Assembly (NCBI GenBank): GCA_000711775.1
Contig: ARYC01001231.1
Span: 1 to 64,000 of the forward strand
Origin: Oxytricha trifallax
Lineage: Eukaryota; Ciliophora; Spirotrichea; Sporadotrichida; Oxytrichidae
Direction of reading: 5' to 3'
DNA length: 64,000 nucleotides
The translations under genes and the position numbers were made by a program. Shown piece by piece: positions 49,029 through 61,890 of this stretch. Numbering within the stretch: position 1 is the first letter of the stretch; every line of letters begins with the position of its first letter. The notes beneath the pieces are model-generated. The model saw only the letters and a list, made by a program, of their open reading frames with translations. It made no database searches and was not told where the DNA came from.

Positions 49029-51980
49029 TCATTTTGCAGCAACTACTTAGTAGCTATTACTGTCGTTTTAGGGAATCATTTATTGTTGAGATTGAGATTA
49101 TTGAGAACCACTCTGTGGCAAAACTATGTTGGTGCTATTTTTATTATAGTTCAAAATAAAATAAAAAATCAATTTATTAAGCAAAGTTCTCATGACAAGT
49201 TTCAAATTAAATTTTATACTATTGTATCTTTGAGGGTTTTAGGTACCATTGTATAGATTATTCTGTGAACCCATCTATTGCTATTAAAGCATGGATTATT
49301 ATTATTGACCAACTCCATTATTCATGTACCCATTCATCTATGGATAGGAAGTTTGTTACATACTTGCTTGTTATTACATATTTGGCAGGTTAATTCGGCT
49401 GTTGTTTGGGTTATTTTAGTTTGGCATTATTTATTAAGCTTACATGTTCTGCTGTATATTGTTGTTGCCAGCTGACATGCCTGCATTGTAGGAAGATTAA
49501 TGAGAGAGTTAGGGCTGTTACTGACTGTATCCTCCATTGTTTCCACCACCGTAGGCGCCATTCATGCTCATTCCCATGCTGCTGATGTGATGTGAAACAC
49601 CGCCACCTCCACCACCGATCATTGGCATTCTGGACATTCTGAACAATTTGTAATTCTTTTCTTGCTGCTTTTGGAATTCCTCTAATTGATGTGGACCGTC
49701 TGCGTATGCCTCTATTTCACCAACTTCGCCAACTCCTTCTGCTAGGTCTAGCAACTCATTCAAATTCATCTTCAAGATGTAGTAACAATACATAAACAGA
49801 TTATAAAAGTAGTTGATAGTTTGCTCACTGTCATTAATTGGTTGAGGTGGTTATGCAATATCAATTGGTTATGATCCTAATTAATAATTATAATCTCATA
49901 AATTTTATATAAACGGATAAATAGCTTAATTAATTTATAGCTTTTTATGAGTCGCTTTTATTGACTGCAGTCGATGCACCATAGCTACTATCAAAAATAT
50001 TATTGGCCTAGTCATTTCCATACATACTCATCAGCGATGAATTGAAGTTATTCTTGTCGTTGCTCAATCCTTTTATTATAAATGGCAATTTATTAACATT
50101 ATTATAAATAATTAGTACCTTTTGCTTCTTCTAATGCGAAACTGCTCTTACTTTATACTACTTGATTAGAAACCACTCTTTTCACACTGTCTTACACGTA
50201 TAAAGTTTAAGTTTTCTTCATTCTCTTGCTCAAGAACTTTCTATCTTGCAATATAAATTGAATATTTGATAAATATTATAGAAAAATGATATGTACATTT
50301 ATGAGAAATTATTGCAATAAATTACTGTACTATTCTTTGATGTGGACAGGTATTTCTCTCTCAATGAAGTCTAGTGGTGATTAGTAGTACTTCTTTCTTC
50401 TCTTCTTCAGCAGTGATTTCTTACTGTTGTTTGTGTTGCTCTCATTGTTATATAAATAGAATGATTACTATTTTTAATGTGAGTATATATATTATTTATT
50501 TGATTGTTGTAGTTAATTGATCCGAGGTTGTTGTCATTTGTGGAGTCTTCACTGTTATCTTCTTCAAAAACGTTTCTCTCAATCATTTTCACCAAAATAC
50601 GATTATTTCGACCTCTTCTCACTACGAAGTTTCTGTCATTCCAAAATAATAAATTAAATTAGTATTCTCTCCTTTTTCTACCACTAATTGCAGATTGTGT
50701 TATTAAATTAAAAAAAATTAAATCTAGTAATAAGCAAAGCTTCGAATTCTTTTTCAAGTTCAATTTATTCAGTGCTTTTCTTAGCCAAAGATTATTATTG
50801 TTAGTTTAATGGCAAAAAATTATTGGTTTTTGGAATTGAGAAATGAGTTTGATCCATAGTTGATTCGTTTCTTAATGTATTTGCAGCTTCATCGGCATCT
50901 TCCATTATTGAATCTTCATCAATTACTCATATCAAAATAATAATAATAATAAATTATTTATAAAAATTAGAAAATGTATAAATAATGATAATTAAATTAC
51001 TTTAGGCTTTTCGAAAGTTTGTTCAATCTTTTCTTTAAGGTCTTTCTGGTTATTAATATCCATTCTTAGGTATTTATCACCAAGTGTCACGCCGAATTGT
51101 TGTTTCTTTGCTAGCAGCATAGTTAAGCATTATTTGTTAAAAAACATAAGAGAACAGATATACTGGATTTATTAAATTTTTTGGAAAAAAATGGGCACAA
51201 TTTATATATAGTAATGACTGTAATTTAGTCCATTGTGCAATTCACATCTTCAGCTATGGGTTGCTCTCTTTATGAATACTGTCTTCCAGCAGCAGTGCTA
51301 GAACCCCTCTACAGACCAGTTAATGGCACTAAATTGGGTTCACTGATCCCTCCTGGTTACTGGCCACCCTCGCCTTATCCAGACATTTCCCTCTGTTGCT
51401 GCAGTTACTCTCTTAATTTTTCTTTCTTTTTATTCTCTCTTCTAGTTTTCTTGTCACCCAGAGTGGCCCCTCCAGAGGGCTAGGCAGTGTTTAGTTAGCC
51501 TTCTTAGAATGTGGGGGTTTGGTTCTATGCTCCAGCTGAGGAATTTTGTGAAGTATCTAGTGCTTTTTGACTTGCTTCTTGTAAAGCTTACTCGGCGGCT
51601 TGAGCTGCTTGTTTCTATTGATCTCTAGTGGCTCTGGCTGAGAGTCCAGCAGCACCAGTACTTATCTTTATTGGCTCACTTTTTAACTTTTAAGCTTGTC
51701 CGTTACTCTACACTTTGGAAAAATTTATTTAATGTAAACGGGTTTTAAAAACGATATTATAGACTTATAATCAATTTTACACTGAGGCTTGAGTAGCATT
51801 CTCAGATAGATCTTGTTGTTATTGTTATTATAGAGCAGCAAGTTTTTATTAAGCAGCTTGAGATTTGGTTGGAGTTGGTATCTAAAAACAGGGTGATGAA
51901 TTATTAAGACCTATACTATAGTAAATGGTTCCTTATATATTATTTTAGGGATTATTATAATAAAAAACTTAATTACCTAT
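49029..51980 (-). CDS. Unrecognised protein with Q/N-rich prion-like tail, interrupted
   Basis: Reading high to low coordinate: an Ala/Gln-rich piece (about 51,920-51,780); a longer piece with KISTGAAGLSARATRDQQKQ, a charged EKLREQLQQQ segment and EPNLVPLTGLQRGSSTAAGR (about 51,690-51,225); QQFGVTLGDKYLRMDINNQK (from 51,120); EDADEAANTLRNESTMDQTH; NDRNFVVRRGRNNRILVKMI (about 50,640-50,580); an acidic Asn-rich piece; then MNLNELLDLAEGVGEVGEIE and a Gly run (about 49,770-49,590). The tail is almost entirely Gln, Asn, Ser and Met, ending at TGA 49,031-49,029. AT-rich gaps separate the pieces. The 5' start is not identified, and the part above 51,225 could be a separate gene. No family recognised. 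Confidence 0.55.
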
Positions 51981-52458
51981 TTAATTCAAAAAAATAGAAC
52001 TATTCTTTGTCGAAAAATATGTTATTTTCATTTAAAATTTTATTTTCATTATAAGAATTTAATAACTTACTTAAATATTATCATGATTTAAATTTGAAAA
52101 TTCTTGTTGATTAATTTTTTTCTATGAATTTTTTGGTTTTAATGAAGTTATTAAATATTTAAGAAAACCTAATGCCCACTTTACAAGTTCTCATCACTAA
52201 TTTAAAAACAAAAATAAATATTATTATTGATCCCTCTCTTAAAACTTTGTTGTTCACGTATCAACATATTTCTTTGTTGAAGAGTGACAGGTCTATCTGG
52301 AAGATAATTAATGGAACTTCTCATAAACATTGGATGGTAAACTATAGAATATTTAGTTATTTAAGCATATTATAAGACTTTTATTTATTAATTTTAATCC
52401 TTGAACTCATTAATATGGAAGGGTAATACATTTTAAACTTGCGATTACTCCAGTCTTT

Positions 52459-54152
52459 TCACATCCAATTTTATTCATTAAAAATTTATAGATAATATTT
52501 ATGTTAAATATAACATTGATTAATTGTTGATTCTTGATATATTTTTTAGATAAATTTCGGAGCTTTAGTCTAGAAATTGATTCCCTTTTCTTTGAGGTTG
52601 CTTTCCAGTGAAATCTCATTTATGCTCCAGTCAATCAAATGTCTCTTCTTTTTAATTTCTTCTCGTTAATAGACGCTTTGCAAGATGCGCAAAACATTCA
52701 CAGAATCAGTACGCAGTTCAAACATTTTAAAGTAGCAATTTTTAAAAGAAAAAACCTAACAAAACAGTCGTAGAATTTCAACACATAAATTTGAAAGAAT
52801 AGCATGGCATTTATATAAAGTAGGATTCGATTTCATACTTGGTCTTCTTTCTCAACTTCATTTTTTCTTTCTATCTCTTACGAAAAGCCGCATTTTGATC
52901 TTGGTCATCGATGTCGGCTTTCTCCCAGAAAATTCTGAGGAAACTGCGTTTGCGCTTTTCTCTCTCTGATTTCCAATACTATAAAATGCATGTTGATTAT
53001 CATCGCAGTAGATAGTGATTAATATATTCGCAATATTTTAATTCAAACAATAATAATTATGGTAAAAGATTTAAAGAGAAATAATGAAACTATAAGAAAG
53101 TAATTTTTAGAATGGTGACTTGACACCTGCGAAATGAGATACCACAGTATATTTTTGAGGTTACTTACCTTTTGATAAATGATTTCCAGCTGCTCTTTTG
53201 TGATTCTGATTCGGTAATCAGGTGGGGCTTTTTCGGCAAATCTTTTCTGTAAGTGCATCAAAGATTGATTCTAATCTATCACTACAATCTTTTCAAACAC
53301 ATCTATTGCTTAAATTTAAAGTAGGAGTTAAGGATAAGAAGCTATAAATTTATTTATGTATTTTAATTTCGCAAGCAATATCACTCTTTCAAAGTCAGAA
53401 GCTGTAATGTCAATGAGTCCAGCTGCAAGAAATTTGAGATCTTTTTCTGAGACCTCGTAATTGAGCTCGTTGAATGAAAAATTTTCGTATCCCTCGTAGA
53501 CCGGCTCTTTAAACTTGATGTAATGTGCTGGCAATTTGAAGATCGGCTTGTAGTTTAAGTGCAAAGTTTCGAGGGCACTGTCACGCATTGACTGCGACGC
53601 GCCCTTGCTCATGTCAGCTCCGCAAGCCACCTGACCTGGCTTTATACCTTTATTGAGAGCAGCTGCCTGAGCTGCTGTTATTTGAGTGGTGCTTTACTTT
53701 AAGTTTGCATCTCCATTTACAGAGTGGGCTGTAGATCCTGATTCTTCATTCTACAAATTTTACAGAAAACAAAAATTAGATCAAAATATCTAAAAGAGCT
53801 ATACATAGTTAAAACTTAAAATTTTACCTATTGATTGCTCTTTGTTTTATTATCAGCGTTGCCTGATGCAATATTAGCCTCAGCAAGATTAACAAATGTT
53901 CCTAAATCTGGGATTAATATCTCAAACTTTTTCTTGTTTATAAGTTGAGTAAGTTGCTGCACTTCATCGTCTTTTAAGTCATCGTGATAGTTTGCTCTAT
54001 AAGGTAAATTAAAAATTTGGAAGAAAATTTTACTCAAATTTTTTAAGTTCATCTCTTGATTTGACAATCGTAAGTTATTTTGTATAATCTAAATTTCTCT
54101 TACGAACATCTACTCTGGGGTTTTTCTAGTGTGGATTTACGTTTGTACTCAT
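52459..54152 (-). CDS. Enhancer of Polycomb-like protein (EPL1/EPC), interrupted
   Basis: EPL1/EPC is a scaffold subunit of the NuA4/TIP60 histone acetyltransferase complex. Start ATG 54,152. The N-terminus carries RKRNLDYTKQLTIVKSRDEL, like the family's opening motif. Next come a helical piece and a Ser/Thr region. KPIFKLPAHYIKFKEPVYEG (about 53,550-53,500) is followed by YEVSEKDLKFL and DFERVI, matching the conserved EPC core where a Tyr-Asp acidic strand precedes a helix. Further on, RKRSFLRIFWEKADIDDQDQ and NAAFRKRQKEKMKLRKKTK match the NPYVAFRRR-type block, then ELRTDSVNVLRILQSVYQRE. Stop TGA 52,461-52,459. AT-rich gaps (about 53,100-53,165, 53,290-53,345, 53,760-53,830 and 52,740-52,810) are IESs or introns. 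Order is linear. Confidence 0.75.
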
Positions 54153-54439
54153 GTTTCATAAAACAATTTTATTAAAATGGGGATTATATTCAATATCATA
54201 TATGATACAAAAAACGATTCTATGAATGAATCTGAAATCGGGCAGTTGAATACGAAAAAGCGAGGTATTAATTAAATATTTACATTTTTAATAGTCAAAG
54301 GGATTAGAGTTATAGGTAGATTTCAAATTTATTTAACAATAAAGTCTCTAATAGGTATAGTATCTTGATTTAATCACAAACTTACCCTCATTTAAAAGTT
54401 TACTATAAATTCTAAACATCCTAACCTCAAAAATCGGTA

Positions 54440-54640
54440 AGTAAAAATGCTACTTTAAAATCTCTCCCCTGGTCTCCCAATTTTCGCATTCATTTTCAAA
54501 CAAGCCTAACTTGGTGTCCCTAACTTTATTTTCTAAATTTCCGGTCTTCTTGCTCAGTTTGATAGAGAGCTTTGATCCTTAGGCGGTAAAATACATCGAT
54601 TTTTAACTCTGCAATGGCCAAGCGAAATTCTATGAAAAAA
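54440..54640 (-). other. Coding-like minus-strand fragment
   Basis: Two partly overlapping frames look coding on the minus strand: IAELKIDVFYRLRIKALYQT (about 54,620-54,560), continuing to EDRKFRK, and ENKVRDTKLGLFENECENWE (about 54,535-54,475) in another frame. The change of frame near 54,540 suggests an MDS boundary, a short intron or decay. No family recognised and no start or stop fixed. Confidence 0.35.
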
Positions 54641-55451
54641 CACAGAAATACTCCTAAATTCATGCAAATATTTTATGTGTTTAGAAATTATATTGATTTA
54701 TTAGAGGATTTTATTTACAAATTTAACCTTAACTATAATAAAAGTTATCTCATTCATTTAGACATACATATAGATATAAATTATTTGTTAAATTCATGAG
54801 CAATCGATTGGTATAAAAAGATTAGAATTTCACTTAGAATAAGCAATAATAACTGTGTTTTTATGGCGATTTGCAGATTTTTAAATTTATGTATTAATAG
54901 ATTCCATTTTTAATCTAGAATTGTGCTTATTTGTTGTATTGTTGATTGCAATAGTAAAGTACAATTATCCTAAGCCAATATTTCAGTTAAATTTCGCCTA
55001 TATTTTACAAAAATCTCTAAAACTAAAATGAATGGGAGGTGCTAACCTAGGGGGATCTATTATCCTACTTATTCAATAAAACAAAACAATTTAAATTTAT
55101 AATATATATTTTTTATAATGAGTACTTACTTTAAAATAATAATTATAGAAATAGTGATTATATTTTAGTGATTACCTATCATACTCAACATATTTTTATA
55201 GAAACATGAGTAAATAGAATGAAATAAAATAGCTAAATATATATTTATTTGAATTTTGGCTATTCTACATATCATAAATTTTCCTAAATTTCTATTTTAT
55301 AAATAATTAATAATAAATAAAAATTGTAATTTTATTATAAATTTAATTAGTATTAAATCTAAAATTGATAGTTTTAGATTTAAAATAGATAAAACTATAA
55401 ATATCCAAATATCTTTAAAAATATAAATAAAATTTTCTATTTTGACAAATA
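54641..55451. other. AT-rich intergenic DNA
   Basis: No coding signal beyond chance ORFs; leads into the small-GTPase cluster. Confidence 0.5.
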
Positions 55452-57540
55452 ATGGAGTAGAGTCCTAAAACATTTAATATTATACTGGTAGGAGATGCTG
55501 GTGTGGGAAAAACCTCATTATATAAGAAATATTTAAAAGATGAATTAAATTCAATGGAAAAAACTTCTATTGAAGGAGCAATTGCATCAATTATAAAAAT
55601 ATAATTTAAATATGCTTTAATAGTAATCATATTTATTTTGATGTATTAAATATATTTATTTTAAAAAAATAAAATTATTTATACATTTCCTTTGTATATT
55701 TTATGATAAGTTAAGTAATTATTTCCATGTATAAAACTATAGTTATTACAGTATAAGTAAATTCGAAAAATTTATTTGAATTAATTTTAATAATCATATT
55801 TTTTAAAAAAATTTAATCATATTATTAATGATATTTTTTGTATTTTATAATCTTTAATCAAAGCAGATTGACGTAAATGGATAAATTATATGACTCTAAA
55901 TTTGGGATACTGCAGGAGAAGAACGATTTAATTTATTATATTTTTATTCAATTATAAAGATAAATATAAAAAATCACACGACTTGATTGGTTACATTATG
56001 AAGTAATTATTTTTTTTAATGGAAAATTACTTATTACTGCAAGGTAGTTTACAATGAATTTTATTATGGAGAAGTTAAAAATTTTATATTTTTCTATACA
56101 AAAATGTTTATTGATACAAGCTCAATATTATTAATTTGCAAAATATTTTTTACAATAGTAGCTAATTAGGCCGCTACTTATTAAATTTATTATTCTTTAT
56201 GGAAACAATTTAAATTTAAATCTATTGTTTTAATCCTAAATAAATTATTAATAAATTAATATAGTTTAGCAATAAATTTATCAAATATTTTGTATAATTG
56301 ATTATAATATGCCTTGATAAAATTGTTGACAAATTTTAATTATCATAAAATAATGGTTATTTAAATTAAAACTATATAAATATCCTGATATAAAGATAAT
56401 TATATAGATTTCGATGCTTATCAGCAGCTTACTATAGAGGGGTGGACGTGATGATATTGGTTTATGATATAACCTCCAAAGATTCATTCAATAATTTGTA
56501 AGACTTCCTGGATCAACATTTATTTAATATTTGAATTAAGAATAAATAAACAAATCTTTTTTTTAAACAACCAACTTAATTTAATTTATTATCAAGCGAA
56601 AGAGCATGTATGCAAAATTAAAAATTATTACTTTATTCATAGATTTAAAGACTATTAAAATTAAGAATTAAGCTAAATTCATAAATATTAGAATATTTTA
56701 TTTTGGATGATTTTCTTTAAATATGTTATTTTTATTAATTAAATTAATTAGATTCTTTGAAAATAGATACTACTCTATAAATAATGATTGAATTATTTAT
56801 CATAGTTTACGAACAATACATCTTAATTTATTTTGTTTCAATTTATCACATCTGTTCTAATTTAAATTTTCATGGAAATATAATTAAATTAATTATTGCA
56901 GACATATTTTCATGAATACCATAAATATAAAAATATTGTCAATTATATAACTCGTTATGACGGAAAATAACTTTAAAGGAAATATGGATAATAAAGCGCA
57001 ATTTACTAATTAAATAAAAATCCATAAAGTTTATCTAAAGAATTTTTAAATATTTTTTGTTTTTTTTAATCAAGAATTTAAAAATTAAATAATAGAGCGA
57101 AAGAATTTTTAACCTCCACCCCTCCTTAAAATATTTAATTAATGTAAGAGAGAATACAGTGTTTGTGGTTGCATATTAATATATAAATTGTAATTAATAA
57201 TTGCAGGGAACAAAGAAGAAAATTAAGATGTGAGAGTTGTAGCATTCGAGGAAGGTCAGAGTTTTGCAAATGAGAATGGAGCTTCTTTCATTGAAGTTTC
57301 TGCAAAAACTGGAAACATAAATTTGGTATATTTTTTTTAATTTAATTATAACAATGTTAATGCCCTCTTCTACGATATTAATCTATATGTTTTAATAATT
57401 ATATTTATTTATAACGATGCAGGAGTGAGAGCATTAAAGAAGAGCTAAGAAGATTGAAAAAATAAAAAAGTCTCGAGACATTTTATAGACAAGTTTATGA
57501 AATTTAAAAGACTCTTCAATTATTGTATTATTATTAATTT
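55452..57540 (+). CDS. Rab/Ras-like small GTPase, locus 1; carries an in-frame TGA
   Basis: Small GTPases switch between GTP and GDP states to steer membrane traffic. Linear pieces: ATG 55,452 then FNIILVGDAGVGKTSLYKKY (P-loop, G1); LQIWDTAGEERFN (G3, about 55,891-55,930); FRCLSAAYYRGVDVMILVYD then SKDSFNNLQDFLD (about 56,410-56,515); GNKEENQDVRVVAFEEGQSF (weak G4, about 57,210-57,270); FIEVSAKTGNINL (G5, about 57,285-57,325); and a C-terminal helix with SESIKEELRRLKK. A TGA codon (55,890-55,892) lies in frame immediately before LQIWDTAG, where Rab proteins usually have a basic residue, so the frame is closed unless this TGA is removed. Large AT-rich gaps are IESs. No C-terminal prenylation Cys pair was identified. 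Confidence 0.7.
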
Positions 57541-58540
57541 CTTAATTACTTAATGAAAAAATAATTTTGCAACTTTTATTGTAAATTAAAATGAAATAAT
57601 ATCTTGAAATTAAATGACTAAAATTTGCATTAAAAAAATTATAGAATTCCGTTAATTTCTATGGAAAATATTGAAATTTATATTCGGTGCACTCTGCATT
57701 AGAAAATTTATATATAAATTAATCAAAACATTATATAGAATTACAACTTAAGCCCAAAAAGCTTAAGTTATCTTTTAAAATGAGACTGCCAGACTGAATT
57801 TAAAAATCTAAAATGTTAAACTTTATAAAACCATTATCAAATAACTACTTATATTTATAAAAATAAAATATAAAATAATTTTTTTACAAAATACTAAATA
57901 TTAAATATAAAGTAAATTGAAATCAATATACTGTTATTATTATTATTATTTTTGTTAAATGAAGTGACTTAAATATTAAATTTTTAAGATCATCCACGCA
58001 GGCAAATACAGAAACATAAATTTAGATATTAAATAATGTTTAATTAAATATAAGTAAAAATTAAAATAGATTTTATATATCATAATAGTGGCTTCACTAT
58101 ATAATAAATCATTTGAAATAAGTTAAGTTAATTATATGATACAATTTAAAGGAATATTTTTTATTTTTACATAAAAGTTAAATAACATTTTATTCTAAAT
58201 ATTCAAGCTATTTTATACTATTTTTTCTCATTGCACTTAAGTTTTTAATACAAAAAATATAATGTATATAATAAGCTTTATTATAAATTATAGAATAAAG
58301 TTAAAAATAAAATTAATTATATATTTAAATGATTTATAAAATTTATAAATTTTGTTTTATTTTAGTCTAAATTTAATCAATTACTTCCAATTAAATATTA
58401 TTTTTTTAATAAAATATTAATTCTAAACTCATCATGATTAATTTCATAGTTTTTCTCACATTATAAAAATTGAATTTGTTGCTTTGTCAATTTTTTTATT
58501 AGTATTTTAATAAAACATTGTAATTTTATTTATAATAAAA

Positions 58541-59530
58541 ATGTTTTCAAAAAAGTAGGAATAAAACGTAGTCAAAACTGACCATCTAATTTTCTTAGTG
58601 GATGGATATAAATCAGTTGGGAAATCAAATCTAGTGGATAGATTCTGTTATATTTATAACAAAGGTAAACGATTCCTTTAATTTGATCATGATATAATGA
58701 ATAATATCATAAATAACAACATCAGTGTGAGAAGCTATATTTTGCAGTAAAATAACCTTAATGAGAGATGGATAAGATTAAAATGTGATTTATTAAATTT
58801 ACATAAATTTATAATAGAAATAAAAATAAAAATAAGGGAAAAGCTCCCACTCCTACGGAAGATTCTTGCCTTCAACATTAAAATCATACCATATCCCTGT
58901 ATAAAAAACTTTTAAATTTATTTTTATTAATTTATGGTATATATTTATCCATTTTTTCCATTATAAATTGTAAAATATGTTGCTTTTATTATTTTAATTA
59001 AGAAATATTTTACTTTGTTAAAATATGTGAAATTATTATCATGATGAAAAACAATACTTGATGTTAAATATGAATAATATAAATATAATTGATGAAAAAG
59101 ATTTTGAAAAATTATAAAATTATATATTTTTATGTATGGGACAGGAAACTTCCCTTTGGGTACATATATCATTTGGGGTGATAGGAAACTTCCCTCCCCA
59201 AAATAAGATCTACTGAAAAATTATTCTTAAATAATCTGAAGGGAATTATTCTTGTTTATGATGTTACAAACTACGAATCATTTAAACATATTAATGAGCT
59301 CTTCAATCATAAATATAATTTAAGTTTAATTTTTTATATAACTATTAAATATATTTAGCATTTCAATATTTACAGGAAAAAATATCCATATTCGTAGCAT
59401 TTTGCAGTTTCAAAATATTATATCAAAATAATTGTTTTAAATTATTTAGAGTTATAGGCAGCAAAAGTGATATGAAAAGAGAAAGGTAAATAACATTTGA
59501 AGAAGGAATGAGTTATGCAGGGGAAATTCT
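58541..59530 (+). CDS. Rab/Ras-like small GTPase, locus 2 (divergent)
   Basis: Start ATG 58,541; HLIFLVDGYKSVGKSNLVDR is a P-loop with Asp-Gly in place of the usual Gly-Asp start. The switch-II region is odd: MGQETSLPKIRSTEKLF (about 59,136-59,228) replaces DTAGQERYRS and spans a 13-bp direct repeat. GIILVYDVTNYESFKHINEL follows (about 59,240-59,300), then VIGSKSDMKRERQITFEEGM (G4-like SKSD, about 59,452-59,512). The G5 SAK motif was not found. The intervening DNA is AT-rich. Missing or altered key residues suggest either a divergent GTPase or a decaying copy. Confidence 0.55.
59154..59193 (+). other. Candidate 40-bp IES with 13-bp pointer AGGAAACTTCCCT
   Basis: Direct repeat AGGAAACTTCCCT at 59,141-59,153 and 59,181-59,193. 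Removing one copy and the bases between leaves an open frame into the switch-II region. Unproven but typical in form. Confidence 0.5.
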
Positions 59531-59859
59531 ATTTATAAATATAATTCATTCTATTTTTTAATTGAATCAATTTAGCATATTTTTTCAAAAGAAAATAATA
59601 AATTAAATTGGCTCTTACTTTTAAGAAACATCTATTTATCACAATCACTCTTTTAATTTATATACATTTATAATTTAAATTAGTTACTCAATAGAATAAG
59701 TGTTTCATAATAATATTGTAGATATAAATTTCAATTTGGGAAATTAATTTTAATTTAATGAAAAGATGATGGTAATGATTTTTAGCAAATTAAAGAAGAC
59801 CTTATATTATAGCCTATATTCACAATCTTAAATCATTCCAGAGGTGGATGACCACAAAT

Positions 59860-60150
59860 TTGGCAGTTAAAGTTGGCCAATTTTAACGATCTTTGGGCTC
59901 ATTTGATAGAAAATTCAAACTAGATGGACTTTTATAGTGGCTGCGCTATTTTATCGCTTTCCTGGAGCGAGATAACTTTCACTTTGATTAAATATATTAT
60001 TTAATGAATTTAGAGGCATTCAATAAAGTAGTGAATTTATCTCACTCCAGGAAAGCGAAAAAAGAACCGCCATTAATAAAGTCCAATTAATTTTAATTTT
60101 CATAAAATAAGCCCAAAGATCGTTTAAATTTGCCAAATTTAATTGACAAC
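59860..60150. repeat. Imperfect inverted repeat about 290 bp (MITE-like)
   Basis: The left arm (about 59,870-59,960, containing AACGATCTTTGGGCTCATTT and CGCTTTCCTGGAGCGAGATA) is complementary to the right arm (about 60,020-60,145, CTCACTCCAGGAAAGCG ... AAGCCCAAAGATCGTT) with mismatches, around an AT-rich centre near 60,000. No ORF inside. It lies between GTPase loci 2 and 3. Confidence 0.7.
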
Positions 60151-61012
60151 AATTTAATTATTTTTTAATTTAATTTTAATAAATTTTGGAAATTCAAATG
60201 TATTTCTAGATATATCAATTTTCTATTTAATTAATAATTAAATTTGATTTCAGGATATGATTTTAAAAAGTATTCAGAATAAGCTACGATGAAGTTAATG
60301 AGCTTAGAAATAAAATTTAGATAAATGAACTTAAGATTAATGTTTAATAAATTATTAAAATTTCATCAAATAAATACTATAAAGATCTACAAATATAATA
60401 AATATTTCTTATCAATAATTGCCATAATTAAAAATAAAGAACCGAATTTAATTGTTTTATTGCTAAAAAATCTGATTTATTTGTTTCTATTAGTTAATAT
60501 TATCTGAAAGTATTAAATGCATGTAAAAAATTTTCTAAAATATATTATAAGTTTAAAATATCCCATTTCATTTACTATAATTTTTATTGCAACTATGTAA
60601 GCTAAAATATTTGAATACATACATACCATCCAAAAAGAAACGAATGAAAATTTCATTTTTTCTAATTAACTATCTATATATTTATACTTTAAAAAATTAA
60701 GAATTTTAATTGGATACAATAAATTAGTCCTAAAAATTATTTATATGTTGGATGCTTAGACATTTTTAAATATTTATTAATAATATAAATTATTATCAGT
60801 CAAAATAAAGATAAATAATGATAAAATAATTATTTTCTAATGAGATACAGATATTGTTCAATATTTATTTTTAATGTTAAATTAATTACTTAAAATATTG
60901 TAATTCTAGATTTATCTTGAATAATTAAAAATTCTTTTATATAAAATTTAATTGCAAAATCACTAATTTAATTCAAATAACTTATAATTACTGCAATTAT
61001 AATTAAATAATA

Positions 61013-61890
61013 ATGAATGCAAAATTGACACATAAAAAGTTAGTACAGTTTAATTCATTACCATAGAATGTTGCCTAAGTAAAAATAATTGTTGATGGCT
61101 CTTAAAATATTGGAAAAACAGCGCTTGTTAATAGATTTTGTTATAAATAAAATTCTAGTAACAAAATGATAGGGGTAGAATACGATATGAAGATTGTTTA
61201 GGTGAAGGATATTAACGTAGTAAGTTACATTTAGCAGGAAAATGAACGTGATTCAAGATTATTTATTATTAATGATTAAAAATCAATTAAATTTAATACA
61301 TTTCACTATTATATTCAAACTCAACCACATATTTGTGTATGTAGTTAATTTTAAATGGGTGAGGAATTATATAGGAAGGCAAAATTTGAATAAAATTATC
61401 TCTTTCTCTCAACTTCCCATCACTCTAAAACATGATAAAAAACAATGAGCCAAACAAAATTGCAAAGTTATCCGTAATAGCGTGATTTAAGATTTCTAAT
61501 TATAGAATTATTTGAATTATTATAGTCTTTAACTTCAATAATAATATAATCATAGATTAAAAAGATCCTGGTAATTTGGCCATTCTTTTTATCGAGAAGT
61601 AAATGGAATTGTTTTGGTATATGATGTAACAGACAGAACTTCTTTTAACAGGGTTCAAGAGCTCTTCAATAACAAATAAATTTAATTTATTTAAAAAATA
61701 TTTCTACTACTACTATAATTAATTTAATTATAATAATTAATAAGTACTCTAGGTTAGCATTTTAAGCTTAAGCAGTAGCAGTTTTTTTTTTAAAAAAAAT
61801 ATTTATAAATTTATTTTAAGTTATTGGTAACAAAAGTGATTTGGTATATTAAAGATAGATAACGTTTGAGGAAGGCATGAGCTATGCAAG
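61013..61890 (+). CDS. Rab/Ras-like small GTPase, locus 3 (paralogue of locus 2)
   Basis: Start ATG 61,013; VKIIVDGSQNIGKTALVNRF (P-loop) then GVEYDMKIVQVKDINV (about 61,170-61,220). FGHSFYREVNGIVLVYDVTD (about 61,577-61,635) and TSFNRVQELF follow. VIGNKSDLVYQRQITFEEGM (G4 NKSD, about 61,821-61,880) closes the readable part. The DTAG (G3) block is not obvious and the C-terminus with the SAK motif was not found, so pieces are missing or elsewhere. It resembles locus 2 more than loci 1 and 4, in both coding and flanking sequence. Confidence 0.6.

Noticed and set aside
49278..49475. 65-residue plus-strand hydrophobic ORF
   Set aside because: Antisense of the Q/N-rich tail of the minus-strand gene; Leu/Val/Ile come from reverse complements of Gln and Asn codons.
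51235..51483. 82-residue plus-strand ORF, Ser/Phe/Leu-rich
   Set aside because: Shadow of the minus-strand Gln/Ala-rich coding sequence, which reads as a longer and more sensible protein with TAA/TAG as Gln.
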